This document shows, in pieces, positions 6,843 to 14,823 of a stretch of DNA of 27,818 bases. This stretch comes from a bacterium (GTDB lineage: Bacteria > Bacillota > Clostridia > Oscillospirales > Oscillospiraceae), in assembly GCA_004560375.1 (NCBI GenBank), contig SFVC01000032.1, positions 1 through 27,818 on the forward strand, given 5' to 3'. Position 1 is the stretch's first letter; each line of letters begins with the position of its first letter. A program made the translations under genes and the position numbers. The notes below the pieces were generated by a model. That model saw only the letters and a program-made list of their open reading frames with translations, was not told where the DNA came from and did not search any database.

Positions 6843-9203
6843 TCACACGCTCCCCACAGGGGCCCGCTTTGGGGCGGGCCGTAAGAGCAGGTACAGCAGC
6901 CCCGCCAGCAGCGCCAGCGCCACAACCGTAAACAGATTGAAGGCCAGCGTCCCCGCCAGCAGCCCGCCCAGCTGATACACGATCAGGGCGGTCACGTAGG
7001 CGAAGCCGCACATATAGCCGATGGCGGCCCACGTCCAGCGGGGGCTGTTCATCTCCCGCCGGATGGCGCCGATGGCCGCAAAGCAGGGGGCGCACAGCAG
7101 GTTGAAGATCAGAAAGGCGTAGGCCGAGGGGCCGGTGAACACCGCGGCCAGGTTCCGGTACACGTCCCCCGGGTACAGCACCTGGAGGGTGGCCACCACC
7201 TCCTCCTTGGCGATGAGGCCGGTGAGGGTGGCCACGGCGGTCTGCCAGTGTCCGAAGCCCAGGGGGGCGAACAGCACCGCCACCATCCGGCCCACGGTGG
7301 CCAGCAGAGAGAAGTCGCTGTCCGACACCAGGCCGAAGGCTCCGCCCTCAAAGCCGAAGCTCTGGAGGAACCACAGCGCCACGGTGGACAGCAGGATCAC
7401 CGTTCCCGCCCGCTTCACAAAGGACCAGCCCCGGTCAACCGTGGTACGCAGCACGTTGGCGGCGGAGGGCAGGTGGTAGGCGGGCAGCTCCATGACAAAG
7501 GGGGCGGGCTCGCCGGAGAAGGCCCGGAACTTTTTCAGCATCAGGCCGGACACCACCACCGCCCCCACGCCGATGAAGTAGGCGGACACCGCCACCCAGA
7601 CGGACTTGCCGAACAGCGCCCCGGCGAACAGGCCGATGATGGGCATCTTGGCGCTGCACGGGATAAAGCAGGTGGTCATAATCGTCATCTTCCGATCCCT
7701 GTCCTGATCGATGGTGCGGGAGGCCATCACCCCCGGCACGCTGCAGCCCGTGGCCACCAGCAGGGGGATGAAGGACTTGCCGGACAGGCCGAACCGGCGG
7801 AACAGCCTGTCCATGATGAAGGCCACCCGGGACATATAGCCCACGTCCTCCACGATGGCCAGCAGCAGGAACAGCACCAGCAGCTGGGGCACAAAGCCCA
7901 GCACCGCCCCCACGCCGCCCACAATGCCGTCCAACACCAGAGACTTCACCGCGTCGTTGCAGTGGAGGGCGTCCAGGCCGTTCTCGATGAGCACGGGCAG
8001 GCCGGGCACCCAGGCGCCATAAGTTTGGGGATCCGGCTCCGTTACGGTGAGGGCCTCCCGGTAGGCCGGCTCGGTGGCCTTCAGGGTGATCACCTCGCCG
8101 GCATCCTCATCGTAGAGGTAGACCTCCGGCTCCCCGGCCTCATAGGCGGCGACGATGGCCTGGGCCTCCTCGAACGCGCCCGCGGCCTTGTTGTAGCCCT
8201 TCGTATCCGACCCGGTGAAGGGGACAAACCAGCCGTCCCCGAACACACCGTCGTTGGCCCAGTCGGTGAGCCGCGCCCCTACGGAGACGGGCCAGGGGCC
8301 CATGGCGATGGCGTAGATCAAAAACATCACCGCCACGAAGATGGGCAGGGCCAGCACCCGGTTGGTCACCACCCCGTCGATCTTGTCCGACAGGGTGGCG
8401 GCGTGTTTGGCGGTCTTTTTCTCCACCGCCTTGGCCACCACGCCGCCGATGTAGTCGTACCGCTGGTTGGTGATGATGGACTCCGCGTCGTCGTCCAGCT
8501 CCCGCTCGCAGTCGGCGATGTGCTCCTCCAGATGGGCCCGGAGCTGGCCGTCGATGCCCAGCTCCTCCAGCACTTTCTCGTCCCGCTCGAACACCTTGAT
8601 GGAGTACCAGCGCAGATGCTGTATGTCCACCCGATCCTGGATGGACTCCTCGATGTGGGCCAGGGCGTGCTCCACGCTGCCGGTGAACATATGGGGGATC
8701 TCCCCCGCCTTGTGAGCCTGGGCCAGAGCTCCGGCCCGCTCCGCCGCGGCCAGCCCGCCCTCGTTCTTCAGGGCGGAGATCTCCACCACCTCGCAGCCCA
8801 GGGCCTTCCCCAACCGCTCCAGGTCGATCTTGTCCCCGTTCTTCCGCACCAGGTCGATCATGTTCACCGCCACCACCACCGGCAGCCCCAGCTCGATGAG
8901 CTGAGTGGTGAGGTAGAGGTTGCGCTCGATGTTGGTGCCGTCCACGATGTTCAGGATGGCGTCGGGCTGCTCCTTCACCAGGTAGTTCCGGGTCACCACC
9001 TCCTCCAGAGTGTAGGGGGACAGGGAGTAGATCCCGGGCAGATCCTGTATGATCACGTCGGGGCGGCCCTTGAGCCGGCCCTCCTTCTTCTCCACCGTCA
9101 CCCCCGGCCAGTTGCCCACGTACTGGTTGGAGCCGGTGAGGGCGTTAAACAGCGTTGTTTTCCCGCAGTTGGGATTGCCCGCCAGGGCAATTTTCACATC
9201 CAT
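6843..9203 (-). CDS. feoB: Ferrous iron transporter B
   Basis: 786 residues. The open frame runs further upstream through feoA in another frame, but family alignment places the start at MDVKIALAGN (ATG 9203). The N-terminal G domain has GNPNCGKTT (G1, 9-17), GVTVEKKEG (switch I), DLPGIYSLSPYT (G3, from 54), NMID (G4, 114-117) and SALKNEGG (G5). A helical GDI-type region follows to about 275. The membrane part holds the CFIPCSAKMPI and GCSVPG motifs of the iron pathway. About 78 residues between the first and second membrane spans (about 323-400) form a larger external loop than in E. coli FeoB. It imports Fe(II), powered or gated by GTP. The start is 38 bases after feoA and the gene is co-transcribed with it. 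Confidence 0.96.
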   Translation of the reverse strand: MDVKIALAGNPNCGKTTLFNALTGSNQYVGNWPGVTVEKKEGRLKGRPDVIIQDLPGIYSLSPYTLEEVVTRNYLVKEQPDAILNIVDGTNIERNLYLTTQLIELGLPVVVAVNMIDLVRKNGDKIDLERLGKALGCEVVEISALKNEGGLAAAERAGALAQAHKAGEIPHMFTGSVEHALAHIEESIQDRVDIQHLRWYSIKVFERDEKVLEELGIDGQLRAHLEEHIADCERELDDDAESIITNQRYDYIGGVVAKAVEKKTAKHAATLSDKIDGVVTNRVLALPIFVAVMFLIYAIAMGPWPVSVGARLTDWANDGVFGDGWFVPFTGSDTKGYNKAAGAFEEAQAIVAAYEAGEPEVYLYDEDAGEVITLKATEPAYREALTVTEPDPQTYGAWVPGLPVLIENGLDALHCNDAVKSLVLDGIVGGVGAVLGFVPQLLVLFLLLAIVEDVGYMSRVAFIMDRLFRRFGLSGKSFIPLLVATGCSVPGVMASRTIDQDRDRKMTIMTTCFIPCSAKMPIIGLFAGALFGKSVWVAVSAYFIGVGAVVVSGLMLKKFRAFSGEPAPFVMELPAYHLPSAANVLRTTVDRGWSFVKRAGTVILLSTVALWFLQSFGFEGGAFGLVSDSDFSLLATVGRMVAVLFAPLGFGHWQTAVATLTGLIAKEEVVATLQVLYPGDVYRNLAAVFTGPSAYAFLIFNLLCAPCFAAIGAIRREMNSPRWTWAAIGYMCGFAYVTALIVYQLGGLLAGTLAFNLFTVVALALLAGLLYLLLRPAPKRAPVGSV

Positions 9204-9241
9204 TGTATGTAGTTCACTCCTCTCCGAGCTTAGCCCGCGGC

Positions 9242-9478
9242 TCACGACGGCTCGGACGCTTCCACCTCGATCATCTCCGCGTCCTCTTTCCGCAGGGACA
9301 GCTCGTACCCCCGCACCGTCAGCTCCATGGGATCGCCCAGGGGAGCCACCTTCCGGACGTAGATCTCCACCCCCTTGGTGATCCCCATGTCCATGATCCG
9401 GCGGCGCACCGGGCCCTCCCCGTGGAGGCGGCGCACCACCGCCGTTTTGCCCACCCGAACATCCTTCAATGTTTTCAT
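9242..9478 (-). CDS. feoA: FeoA, small SH3-like partner of FeoB
   Basis: 78 residues from ATG 9478, preceded by GGAGGAG with a good gap; a longer open frame upstream lacks such a site. The sequence shows the FeoA pattern: VGKTAVVRRLHGEGPVRRRIMDMGITKGVEIYV, then PLGDPMELTVRGYELSLRKEDAEMIEV, an SH3-like barrel. FeoA is a cytoplasmic accessory protein needed for Fe(II) uptake through FeoB. It is the first gene of feoA-feoB-small Cys-rich protein, behind a consensus promoter with an inverted repeat just downstream. Confidence 0.95.
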   Translation of the reverse strand: MKTLKDVRVGKTAVVRRLHGEGPVRRRIMDMGITKGVEIYVRKVAPLGDPMELTVRGYELSLRKEDAEMIEVEASEPS

Positions 9479-9511
9479 GGCGTTCTCCTCCAAACGCTGT
9501 CCAGCCCATTG

Positions 9512-9527
9512 GTTAGAAACAGCTAAC
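9512..9527 (-). promoter_or_regulatory. Candidate metal-repressor operator in the feo leader
   Basis: An inverted repeat GTTAG-N6-CTAAC lies about 9-24 bases past the predicted transcription start of feoA. The TTAG/CTAA half-sites resemble those of DtxR/IdeR-type iron repressors, and the position would block transcription. The regulator assignment is inference. Confidence 0.45.
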
Positions 9528-9542
9528 TTTTTCAGCGTAGGT

Positions 9543-9571
9543 AGTGTACCACCCCCAACTTTCGTTGTCAA
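9543..9571 (-). promoter_or_regulatory. Promoter of the feo operon
   Basis: On the minus strand: TTGACA (9566-9571), 17-base spacer, TACACT (9543-9548). Transcription would begin near 9536. Confidence 0.8.
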
Positions 9572-9630
9572 TAGCAAATACGGCGAATTTTCCCGCCCAC
9601 GCCGCCCCGGAAGATTTTCCCGTTTCCCGC

Positions 9631-9659
9631 TTCCTATCTTTCGGCAAACGTGGTATAAT
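9631..9659 (+). promoter_or_regulatory. Promoter of the Nudix-walRK operon
   Basis: TATAAT at 9654-9659 with TG at 9651-9652 (extended -10). The -35 position (9631-9636, TTCCTA) is poor, as is common with extended -10 promoters. Confidence 0.6.
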
Positions 9660-9709
9660 ACTTTTTATCATTGCGCTCCACAGACAAAATTGCGGCGGGA
9701 GGGGTTCCC

Positions 9710-10267
9710 ATGGAATTAAACGAGAAAACCCTGGCCAGCGAGCTGGCCTTTGACGGCGTGCTGCTAAAGCTCTACCGGGATCAGGTGGAGCTGGCGGACG
9801 GCGGCACCTCGGTGCGGGAGATGGTGCACCACCCCGGCGGCGCGGCGGTGGCCGCCCTGGACGGGGAGGGAAACGTGTACCTGGAGCGCCAGTTCCGCTA
9901 CCCGTACCATAAAATTGTCACCGAGATTCCCGCCGGCAAGCTGGAGCCGGGGGAGGATCCCTTTGACGCCATCCGGCGGGAGCTGAAGGAGGAGATCGGC
10001 GCCCAGGCCGGCCGGTGGGACGCTCTGGGCTACATCATGCCCAGCGTGGGCTACACCGACGAGATGCTCTATCTCTTTCTGGCCCGGAATCTCACCTTCG
10101 GCGACCGGCACCTGGATCGGGACGAGTTTCTGGAGCCCTTCAAGCTGCCCTTCGCCGAGGCCCTGGAGATGGCGGCGGACGGGCGGATCAACGACGCGAA
10201 AACCCTGGCCGCCCTGTACCGGGCGGATCAGCTCATGAGAAAGGAGCGGGAGGAAGCCCATGGGTAA
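9710..10267 (+). CDS. Nudix hydrolase, ADP-ribose pyrophosphatase type
   Basis: 185 residues from ATG 9710, preceded by GGGAGGGG; an in-frame upstream start (9671) lacks a ribosome site. The Nudix box is complete: G76, E82, then RELKEEIG at 90-97. Upstream VREMVHHPGGAAVAAL and YLERQFRYPYHKIVTEIPAGKLEPGE are typical of the NudF/ADP-ribose pyrophosphatase branch, as is SVGYTDEMLYLFLA after the box (around 109-122). The likely reaction is hydrolysis of ADP-ribose to AMP and ribose 5-phosphate. The last eight bases overlap the start of the response regulator gene, so it is the first gene of the walRK-like operon. A link to envelope control is not established. Confidence 0.92.
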   Translation: MELNEKTLASELAFDGVLLKLYRDQVELADGGTSVREMVHHPGGAAVAALDGEGNVYLERQFRYPYHKIVTEIPAGKLEPGEDPFDAIRRELKEEIGAQAGRWDALGYIMPSVGYTDEMLYLFLARNLTFGDRHLDRDEFLEPFKLPFAEALEMAADGRINDAKTLAALYRADQLMRKEREEAHG

Positions 10268-10961
10268 GAAAATCCTGGTGGTGGAGGACGAGCGCAACAT
10301 TGTGGACATCCTCACCTTCAACCTCCAGCGGGAGGGGTACGACACCCTGGAGGCCCTGGACGGGGCGGCGGGCCTGCGGCTGGCCCTGGAGCAGGATCCG
10401 GATCTCATCCTGCTGGATCTGATGCTGCCCAAGCTGGACGGCTTTCAGGTGTGCCGCACCCTGCGGGAGCAGGGCCGGGCCACCCCCATCATCATGCTCA
10501 CCGCCCGGGAGGAGGAGACGGACAAGGTGCTGGGCCTGGAGCTGGGGGCGGACGACTATATCACCAAGCCCTTCTCCATGCGGGAGCTGCTGGCCCGGGT
10601 GAAAAGCAACATCCGCCGCACCGATATGCTGGCCCAGGCCGCCCCGAAAAGCCCCGGAAACCGGCTGGATCTGGGCCGGGTGCAGGTGGACACGGACACC
10701 ATGATCGTCTACAAGGACGGCCAGCCCCTGGAACTCACCCAGCGGGAATACGAGCTGGTCAAAACCCTGGCCTCCAGCCGGGGCCAGGCCGTCTCCCGGG
10801 AGACCCTGATGGAGCGGGTGTGGAACTACGACGGCTACGTGGGGGACGTGCGGGCGGTGGACGTGGCCATCCGCCGCCTGCGGGAAAAGCTGGAGGACGA
10901 CCCCGCCGACCCCAAATTCATCATCACCCGCCGGGGCCTGGGCTACGCCTTTGGGGTATAA
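10260..10961 (+). CDS. walR: OmpR/PhoB-family response regulator, WalR-like
   Basis: 233 residues. The receiver domain has the acidic pair E9/D10, phospho-acceptor D53 (LLDLMLP), T81 and K103 (TKPF). The winged-helix DNA-binding domain (about 135-231) has LTQREYELVKTLASSRGQAVSRETLMERVWNYDGYVGDVRAVDVAIRRLREKLEDD and ends ITRRGLGYAFG. The family fits WalR (YycF) or PhoP/PhoB; the WalR name is chosen because YycH-like and YycI-like genes follow the kinase. It overlaps the Nudix gene by eight bases and is followed, after a 140-base gap filled by a palindromic element, by its kinase. Confidence 0.85.
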   Translation: MGKKILVVEDERNIVDILTFNLQREGYDTLEALDGAAGLRLALEQDPDLILLDLMLPKLDGFQVCRTLREQGRATPIIMLTAREEETDKVLGLELGADDYITKPFSMRELLARVKSNIRRTDMLAQAAPKSPGNRLDLGRVQVDTDTMIVYKDGQPLELTQREYELVKTLASSRGQAVSRETLMERVWNYDGYVGDVRAVDVAIRRLREKLEDDPADPKFIITRRGLGYAFGV

Positions 10962-10994
10962 CGGCGATCTGCATGAATCGCGCTTTTGACGCTT

Positions 10995-11070
10995 TGTAGG
11001 GGCGGGGCTTGCCCCGCCCGTGCCGGTAACGGCAGCATCCCAGGCGGGAGGGGCAAGCCCCGCCCCTACA
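10995..11070. repeat. REP/BIME-like palindromic element between regulator and kinase genes
   Basis: A 21-bp sequence (10995-11015, starting TGTAGGGGCGGGGC) recurs exactly as its reverse complement at 11050-11070. Each arm is itself palindromic (GGGCGGGGC-TT-GCCCCGCCC on the left). The centre holds a third hairpin, TGCCG-GTAA-CGGCA (11021-11034). This nested, gene-free layout is that of a REP/BIME or MITE-like repeat. No second copy was noticed in the window. In RNA it would form strong stems inside the operon transcript. Confidence 0.75.
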
Positions 11071-11101
11071 GATTCTAAATTTCGGAGAGGAGGGCCCGCC
11101 T

Positions 11102-12571
11102 GTGCGCCGTACGTTACACCTGAAGCTGGTGCTCATTCTGGTACTGCTCATCGTTTCCCTCATGGTGGTGGTGGGCGCGTTCCTCATGAACTCCGTCACC
11201 GGCTACTATATCCAAGACTTCTACAGCCAGATCGCCGCCGCCTTCGGCCAGGACAACGCCGACTTTGTCCGGGATCTCCAGACCGCCCGGGAGGGGGAGA
11301 CGGACGGCGCCGCCATGGTGGAGGCGGTGCTGTCCACCAACGAGGGCGTGCTGGGGGTGGATCGGCGCCACCGCAATTTCTTTGTGCTGGACGGCGCCAC
11401 CGGCCGCTATCTGGGCGGATCCGCCCCGGAGCCGGAGGGGGGCGTGGCCGTCACCCCCAACCTCTCCAAGGCCCTGCTGGGGGAGAAGGGCTTTGACAGC
11501 AGCGTCACCGCCGACTACATGGACGCCGCCATCCCCATCACCCGGGGCGGGCAGGACTATATCATCTACCTCCTGGACAGCCGGGAGACCGCCCGGGCCC
11601 TCAACGCCGAGATGTTCAGCCTGATTTTGGAGGCCCTGGCCCTGGGCCTGGTGATCTCGGTGCTGCTGTCCTTCCTGCTGGCCAAAACCATGGTCAACCC
11701 CCTCCAGCGGCTCACCGACGGCATCGAGCAGGTGGCCCGGGGGGACTTCTCCCGGAAGCTGGAGGTGTCCAGCAGCGACGAGATCGGCCAGCTCACCGAG
11801 AGCTTCAACACCATGGCCCAACAGCTGGAAACCAACATCGCCGAGCTGGAAAAGGCGGAGCAGGAGCGCAAGGACTTCGTTGCCAACGTATCCCACGAGC
11901 TGCGTACCCCCCTCACCAACATCCGCAGCTATGCCGAGACCCTAGACGACGGGGTGGGCGACCTGTCCCCGGCAATGGAGAAAAAGTTCCTGGGGGTGAT
12001 CCTCAACGAGTCCGACCGGATGGCCCATATTTTGCAGGATCTCCTTACCCTGTCCCGGTTCGACTCCGGGCGCAGCGAGCTGCGCCTCACCCTCTTTCCC
12101 TTCGCCCAGGCGGTGGACGACACCTACCAGGCCGTCCTCATGGACGCCCAGAACCACGCCCACACCGTAGAGCTGCACCTGCCCCACCGGCTGCCCCAGG
12201 TGCGGGCCGATCGGGAGCGGATCATGCAGGTGATGATGAACATTGTGTCCAACGCCATCAAGTACACCCCCGACGGCGGCCGCATCGTCCTGTCCGCCGG
12301 CCAGGAGGGGGACAAGGTGTGGATGGAGGTGGACGACAACGGCATCGGCATACCCGACGGGGATCGCGACCGCATCTTCGAGCGGTTTTACCGGGTGGAC
12401 AAGGCCCGTTCCCGGCAGTCCGGCGGCACGGGGCTGGGCCTGTCCATCGCCCAGGAGATCATGCGCCGGCACCAGGGCCGGCTCTATCTGGTGGACAAGG
12501 CGGAGCCCGGCCTCACCATCCGCATGGAGCTGCCCGTGGCCGGGCCGGAGGAGGACAGCCATGAGGGATAA
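11102..12571 (+). CDS. walK: Sensor histidine kinase, WalK-like
   Basis: 489 residues, GTG start behind GGAGAGGAGGG. Order of domains: TM1 (7-29), external sensor region (about 30-170), TM2 (171-195), HAMP (196-248), HisKA with the phospho-His H265 in FVANVSHELRTPL, and HATPase with the N box IVSNAIKYTPDGG, G1 DDNGIGIPDGD, F box IFERFYRVDKARS and G2 GGTGLGLSIA. Unlike Bacillus WalK, no cytoplasmic PAS domain is evident between HAMP and HisKA. It should autophosphorylate and pass phosphate to the regulator encoded just before it, in response to an envelope signal. The YycH-like gene overlaps its last 11 bases. The WalK name rests mainly on the two following genes. Confidence 0.87.
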   Translation: MRRTLHLKLVLILVLLIVSLMVVVGAFLMNSVTGYYIQDFYSQIAAAFGQDNADFVRDLQTAREGETDGAAMVEAVLSTNEGVLGVDRRHRNFFVLDGATGRYLGGSAPEPEGGVAVTPNLSKALLGEKGFDSSVTADYMDAAIPITRGGQDYIIYLLDSRETARALNAEMFSLILEALALGLVISVLLSFLLAKTMVNPLQRLTDGIEQVARGDFSRKLEVSSSDEIGQLTESFNTMAQQLETNIAELEKAEQERKDFVANVSHELRTPLTNIRSYAETLDDGVGDLSPAMEKKFLGVILNESDRMAHILQDLLTLSRFDSGRSELRLTLFPFAQAVDDTYQAVLMDAQNHAHTVELHLPHRLPQVRADRERIMQVMMNIVSNAIKYTPDGGRIVLSAGQEGDKVWMEVDDNGIGIPDGDRDRIFERFYRVDKARSRQSGGTGLGLSIAQEIMRRHQGRLYLVDKAEPGLTIRMELPVAGPEEDSHEG

Positions 12572-13838
12572 GCAACCCGCCCTGGAGTGGGGGAAAAACG
12601 CCGCCATCGCCCTGCTCACCCTGTCCGCCGTGGCGCTGCTGTCCATGACCCCCTTGGTGCGGGACAGCGGACTGGTGGAGCTGCTGGGCCCCCGGCCCGC
12701 CCCGACGGGCGCCAGCGTCGGAGGGGCCCAGTCCGGCCCCATCCTCCCCGCCCGCCTGGCGGTATGCCGGGACGGAAACCGCTTTGGCCTGCAATATGAC
12801 GACGACCGGATGGACGAGGTGTTCGCCGCCTTCGTCCCCCTGCTGGGGGACGCGCTGACCGGGGCCGGGGAGTCCGCCTCCCTGTCCGACAGCCAGTGGC
12901 GGGCCTGCCTGCGCCGGCGGGGAGCCTACTTCGACTTCTCCGGGGAGATCCCCCTGGCCGCCCTGGCCCGATGGCTGGGGGGCGGGGACTGCCCGCTCAA
13001 AGGCAGCGCCCGCCGGGTGGCCCTGGTGGCCGAGGAGGGGGACGCCGTGTCCCTGTGCTGGGAGGACGCCGGGGACGGCGGGTACTTCACCTGCCCCACC
13101 GCCCTGTCCCGATCTCTCCACCTGGATCCGGCGGTGGAGGCCGTCACCCCCAACGGCGCCTACTTTGCCTTTGAGGACGAGAGCCTGAACCGCCTGCTGG
13201 ATCCCTTCACCCTGATCACCGAGGGAGAGCCCGACGCCGGCCTGTACGGCGTCTCCGCCCCCCTGTCCTCCGCCGCCGGGGTGGAGGCGCTGGTGGACGC
13301 CCTGTCCTTCAACAGCCGGAACCACGCCCCCGGCAGCAGCGGCGAGGTCTATATGGACGGCACGGATCGGCTGGTGATCCGGGACGGGGTCACCGCCACC
13401 TACCGGGCCGCCCAGAGCGGCAAGTACCCGGTGGAGCACACCAACGGCGTGGTCTCCGCCGCCCAGGCCGCCGAGGGGGCCCGGGCCCTGGCCGAGCGGG
13501 CCATGGCCCCCCTGTGCGGGGAGGCCCGGCTGTACCTGCTGTCCGTCCGACCCTACGGGGACGGCTGGCAGGTGCGGTTCGGCTACCGCCTGGGGGGCAG
13601 CGCCGTCTACCTCTATGACGAGGGCTGGGCGGCGGAGTTTCTGGTGCGGGACGGCTGCATCACCCAGTTCACCCTCCATCTGCGGCAGTACGCCGCCCAG
13701 GGGGAAAACGCCCTGCTCCTGCCCATCCGGAAGGCGGCGGCCATGCTGCCCGACCTCACCCGGGAGCGGCGGGAGCTGGTGATCCAATACCGGGACGGGG
13801 GCGGCCAGTCCGTCTCCCCCGGCTGGGAGGCGGTGTGA
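12561..13838 (+). CDS. YycH-like regulatory protein of the WalRK system
   Basis: 425 residues from ATG 12561, inside the end of walK (11-base overlap) with GGAGGAGG upstream. One N-terminal membrane span lies at about residues 14-29 (NAAIALLTLSAVALLSM), with the rest outside the cell. Sequence similarity to Bacillus YycH is weak to my eye. The call relies on size, topology and position between walK and a YycI-like gene. In Bacillus and Staphylococcus, YycH and YycI bind WalK and modulate its activity. The GC-rich shadow frame running on from walK is not real. Confidence 0.7.
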   Translation: MRDKQPALEWGKNAAIALLTLSAVALLSMTPLVRDSGLVELLGPRPAPTGASVGGAQSGPILPARLAVCRDGNRFGLQYDDDRMDEVFAAFVPLLGDALTGAGESASLSDSQWRACLRRRGAYFDFSGEIPLAALARWLGGGDCPLKGSARRVALVAEEGDAVSLCWEDAGDGGYFTCPTALSRSLHLDPAVEAVTPNGAYFAFEDESLNRLLDPFTLITEGEPDAGLYGVSAPLSSAAGVEALVDALSFNSRNHAPGSSGEVYMDGTDRLVIRDGVTATYRAAQSGKYPVEHTNGVVSAAQAAEGARALAERAMAPLCGEARLYLLSVRPYGDGWQVRFGYRLGGSAVYLYDEGWAAEFLVRDGCITQFTLHLRQYAAQGENALLLPIRKAAAMLPDLTRERRELVIQYRDGGGQSVSPGWEAV

Positions 13839-13841
13839 CGG

Positions 13842-14681
13842 ATGGAATGGCCCAAGCTGAAAAACATCATCCTCCTCATTCTGCTGCTGGTAAACGGCTT
13901 TCTGCTGGTGCTGGTGGGGACGCGGTATACCGAGTCCGTCCAGTACGAGCGGACGGCGCTGGAGCTCACCCTGGTCAGGCTGGAGGCCCGGGGCATCCGG
14001 GTGGAGGCGGACAGGCTGGCCTCCGCCGGCGATCTGGCTCCCCTCACCGTGGAACGGGATCCGGATCGAGAGCTCCGGATGGCCCAGGCCCTGCTGGGCG
14101 GGGAGACCGTCCAGGCGGACAACCGGGGGGGCGGGCTGTACCTCTATCAGAACAGCAGCGGCGCGGTGAGCGTCCGGGCGGGCGGGGAGCTGTCCGCCGA
14201 GCTGACCGGCGGCCCCAACCTGTCCGCCGACGGCAGTCCGGAGCGCCACGCCGCCGGCCTGCTGAAAAAAATGGGCGTGGACGGGTCGCAGATCGGCGCG
14301 ACGGAGGAGGACGGGTGGACGCGGGTGCGGTTCCGGCAAACCCGGGGCGGCAGGCCGCTGTTCTCCTGCGAGGTGGAGTTCGCCTATCGGGACGACACCC
14401 TGCGCTCCGTTCAGGGCGCCCTGCTGGCCGCCCCCGACGGCACGGCGGAGCGGGCCCAGTCCATGACCCTGCCCACGGCGCTGACCCGCTTCTCCGAGGA
14501 GATCGCCGCCACCGGCGACGTGTGCTCCGCCATCCAGTCCATGGAGCCGGGGTGGCGGGGGACGGTTCAGCCCATGTCCGGCGGCGTCCGGCTCACCCCG
14601 GCGTGGCTGATCACCACCGACACCGCCCGGTACTACCTGGATTGCGCCACCGGGGCCCTCGCCCGCGTACCCGATCCATAA
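13842..14681 (+). CDS. YycI-like regulatory protein of the WalRK system
   Basis: 279 residues, starting three bases after the YycH-like stop. The N-terminus MEWPKLKNIILLILLLVNGF closely follows the YycI start pattern ([MD]W-K-K/I-N-I-x-I...N-x-F), with one membrane span (8-26) and an external domain. The last part (TPAWLITTDTARYYLDCATGALA) fits the YycI/YycH C-terminal fold. Such proteins sit with YycH on the outer face of the membrane and tune the sensor kinase. It is the last gene of the operon; a strong terminator follows. No walJ (yycJ) metallo-hydrolase follows, unlike Bacillus. Confidence 0.78.
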   Translation: MEWPKLKNIILLILLLVNGFLLVLVGTRYTESVQYERTALELTLVRLEARGIRVEADRLASAGDLAPLTVERDPDRELRMAQALLGGETVQADNRGGGLYLYQNSSGAVSVRAGGELSAELTGGPNLSADGSPERHAAGLLKKMGVDGSQIGATEEDGWTRVRFRQTRGGRPLFSCEVEFAYRDDTLRSVQGALLAAPDGTAERAQSMTLPTALTRFSEEIAATGDVCSAIQSMEPGWRGTVQPMSGGVRLTPAWLITTDTARYYLDCATGALARVPDP

Positions 14682-14688
14682 GACGGCC

Positions 14689-14737
14689 CGCCGCGCCGCC
14701 TCCCGGCTGGTTCCGGGTGGGCGGCGCGGCGTTTTTT
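14689..14737 (+). terminator. Terminator of the Nudix-walRK-yycHI operon
   Basis: A 12-bp GC stem (CGCCGCGCCGCC / GGCGGCGCGGCG) encloses an inner CCCGG/CCGGG hairpin and is followed by six T's (14732-14737). Confidence 0.9.
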
Positions 14738-14823
14738 CCGGATGAAGGCCCGCCCGGTATGTCAGACAGGCCCTCCCTCATATGGATAGATCGAGGATCC
14801 TGAAATCGCGAGGGGGTGCGCCC

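Noticed and set aside
7248..9212. 654-codon plus-strand frame opposite feoB
   Set aside because: His/Gln/Gly-rich antisense frame; feoB is certain on the other strand.
12513..14339. 608-codon minus-strand frame opposite yycH-like and yycI-like genes
   Set aside because: Pro/Gly/Gln-rich shadow; the plus-strand genes have starts, ribosome sites and overlaps.
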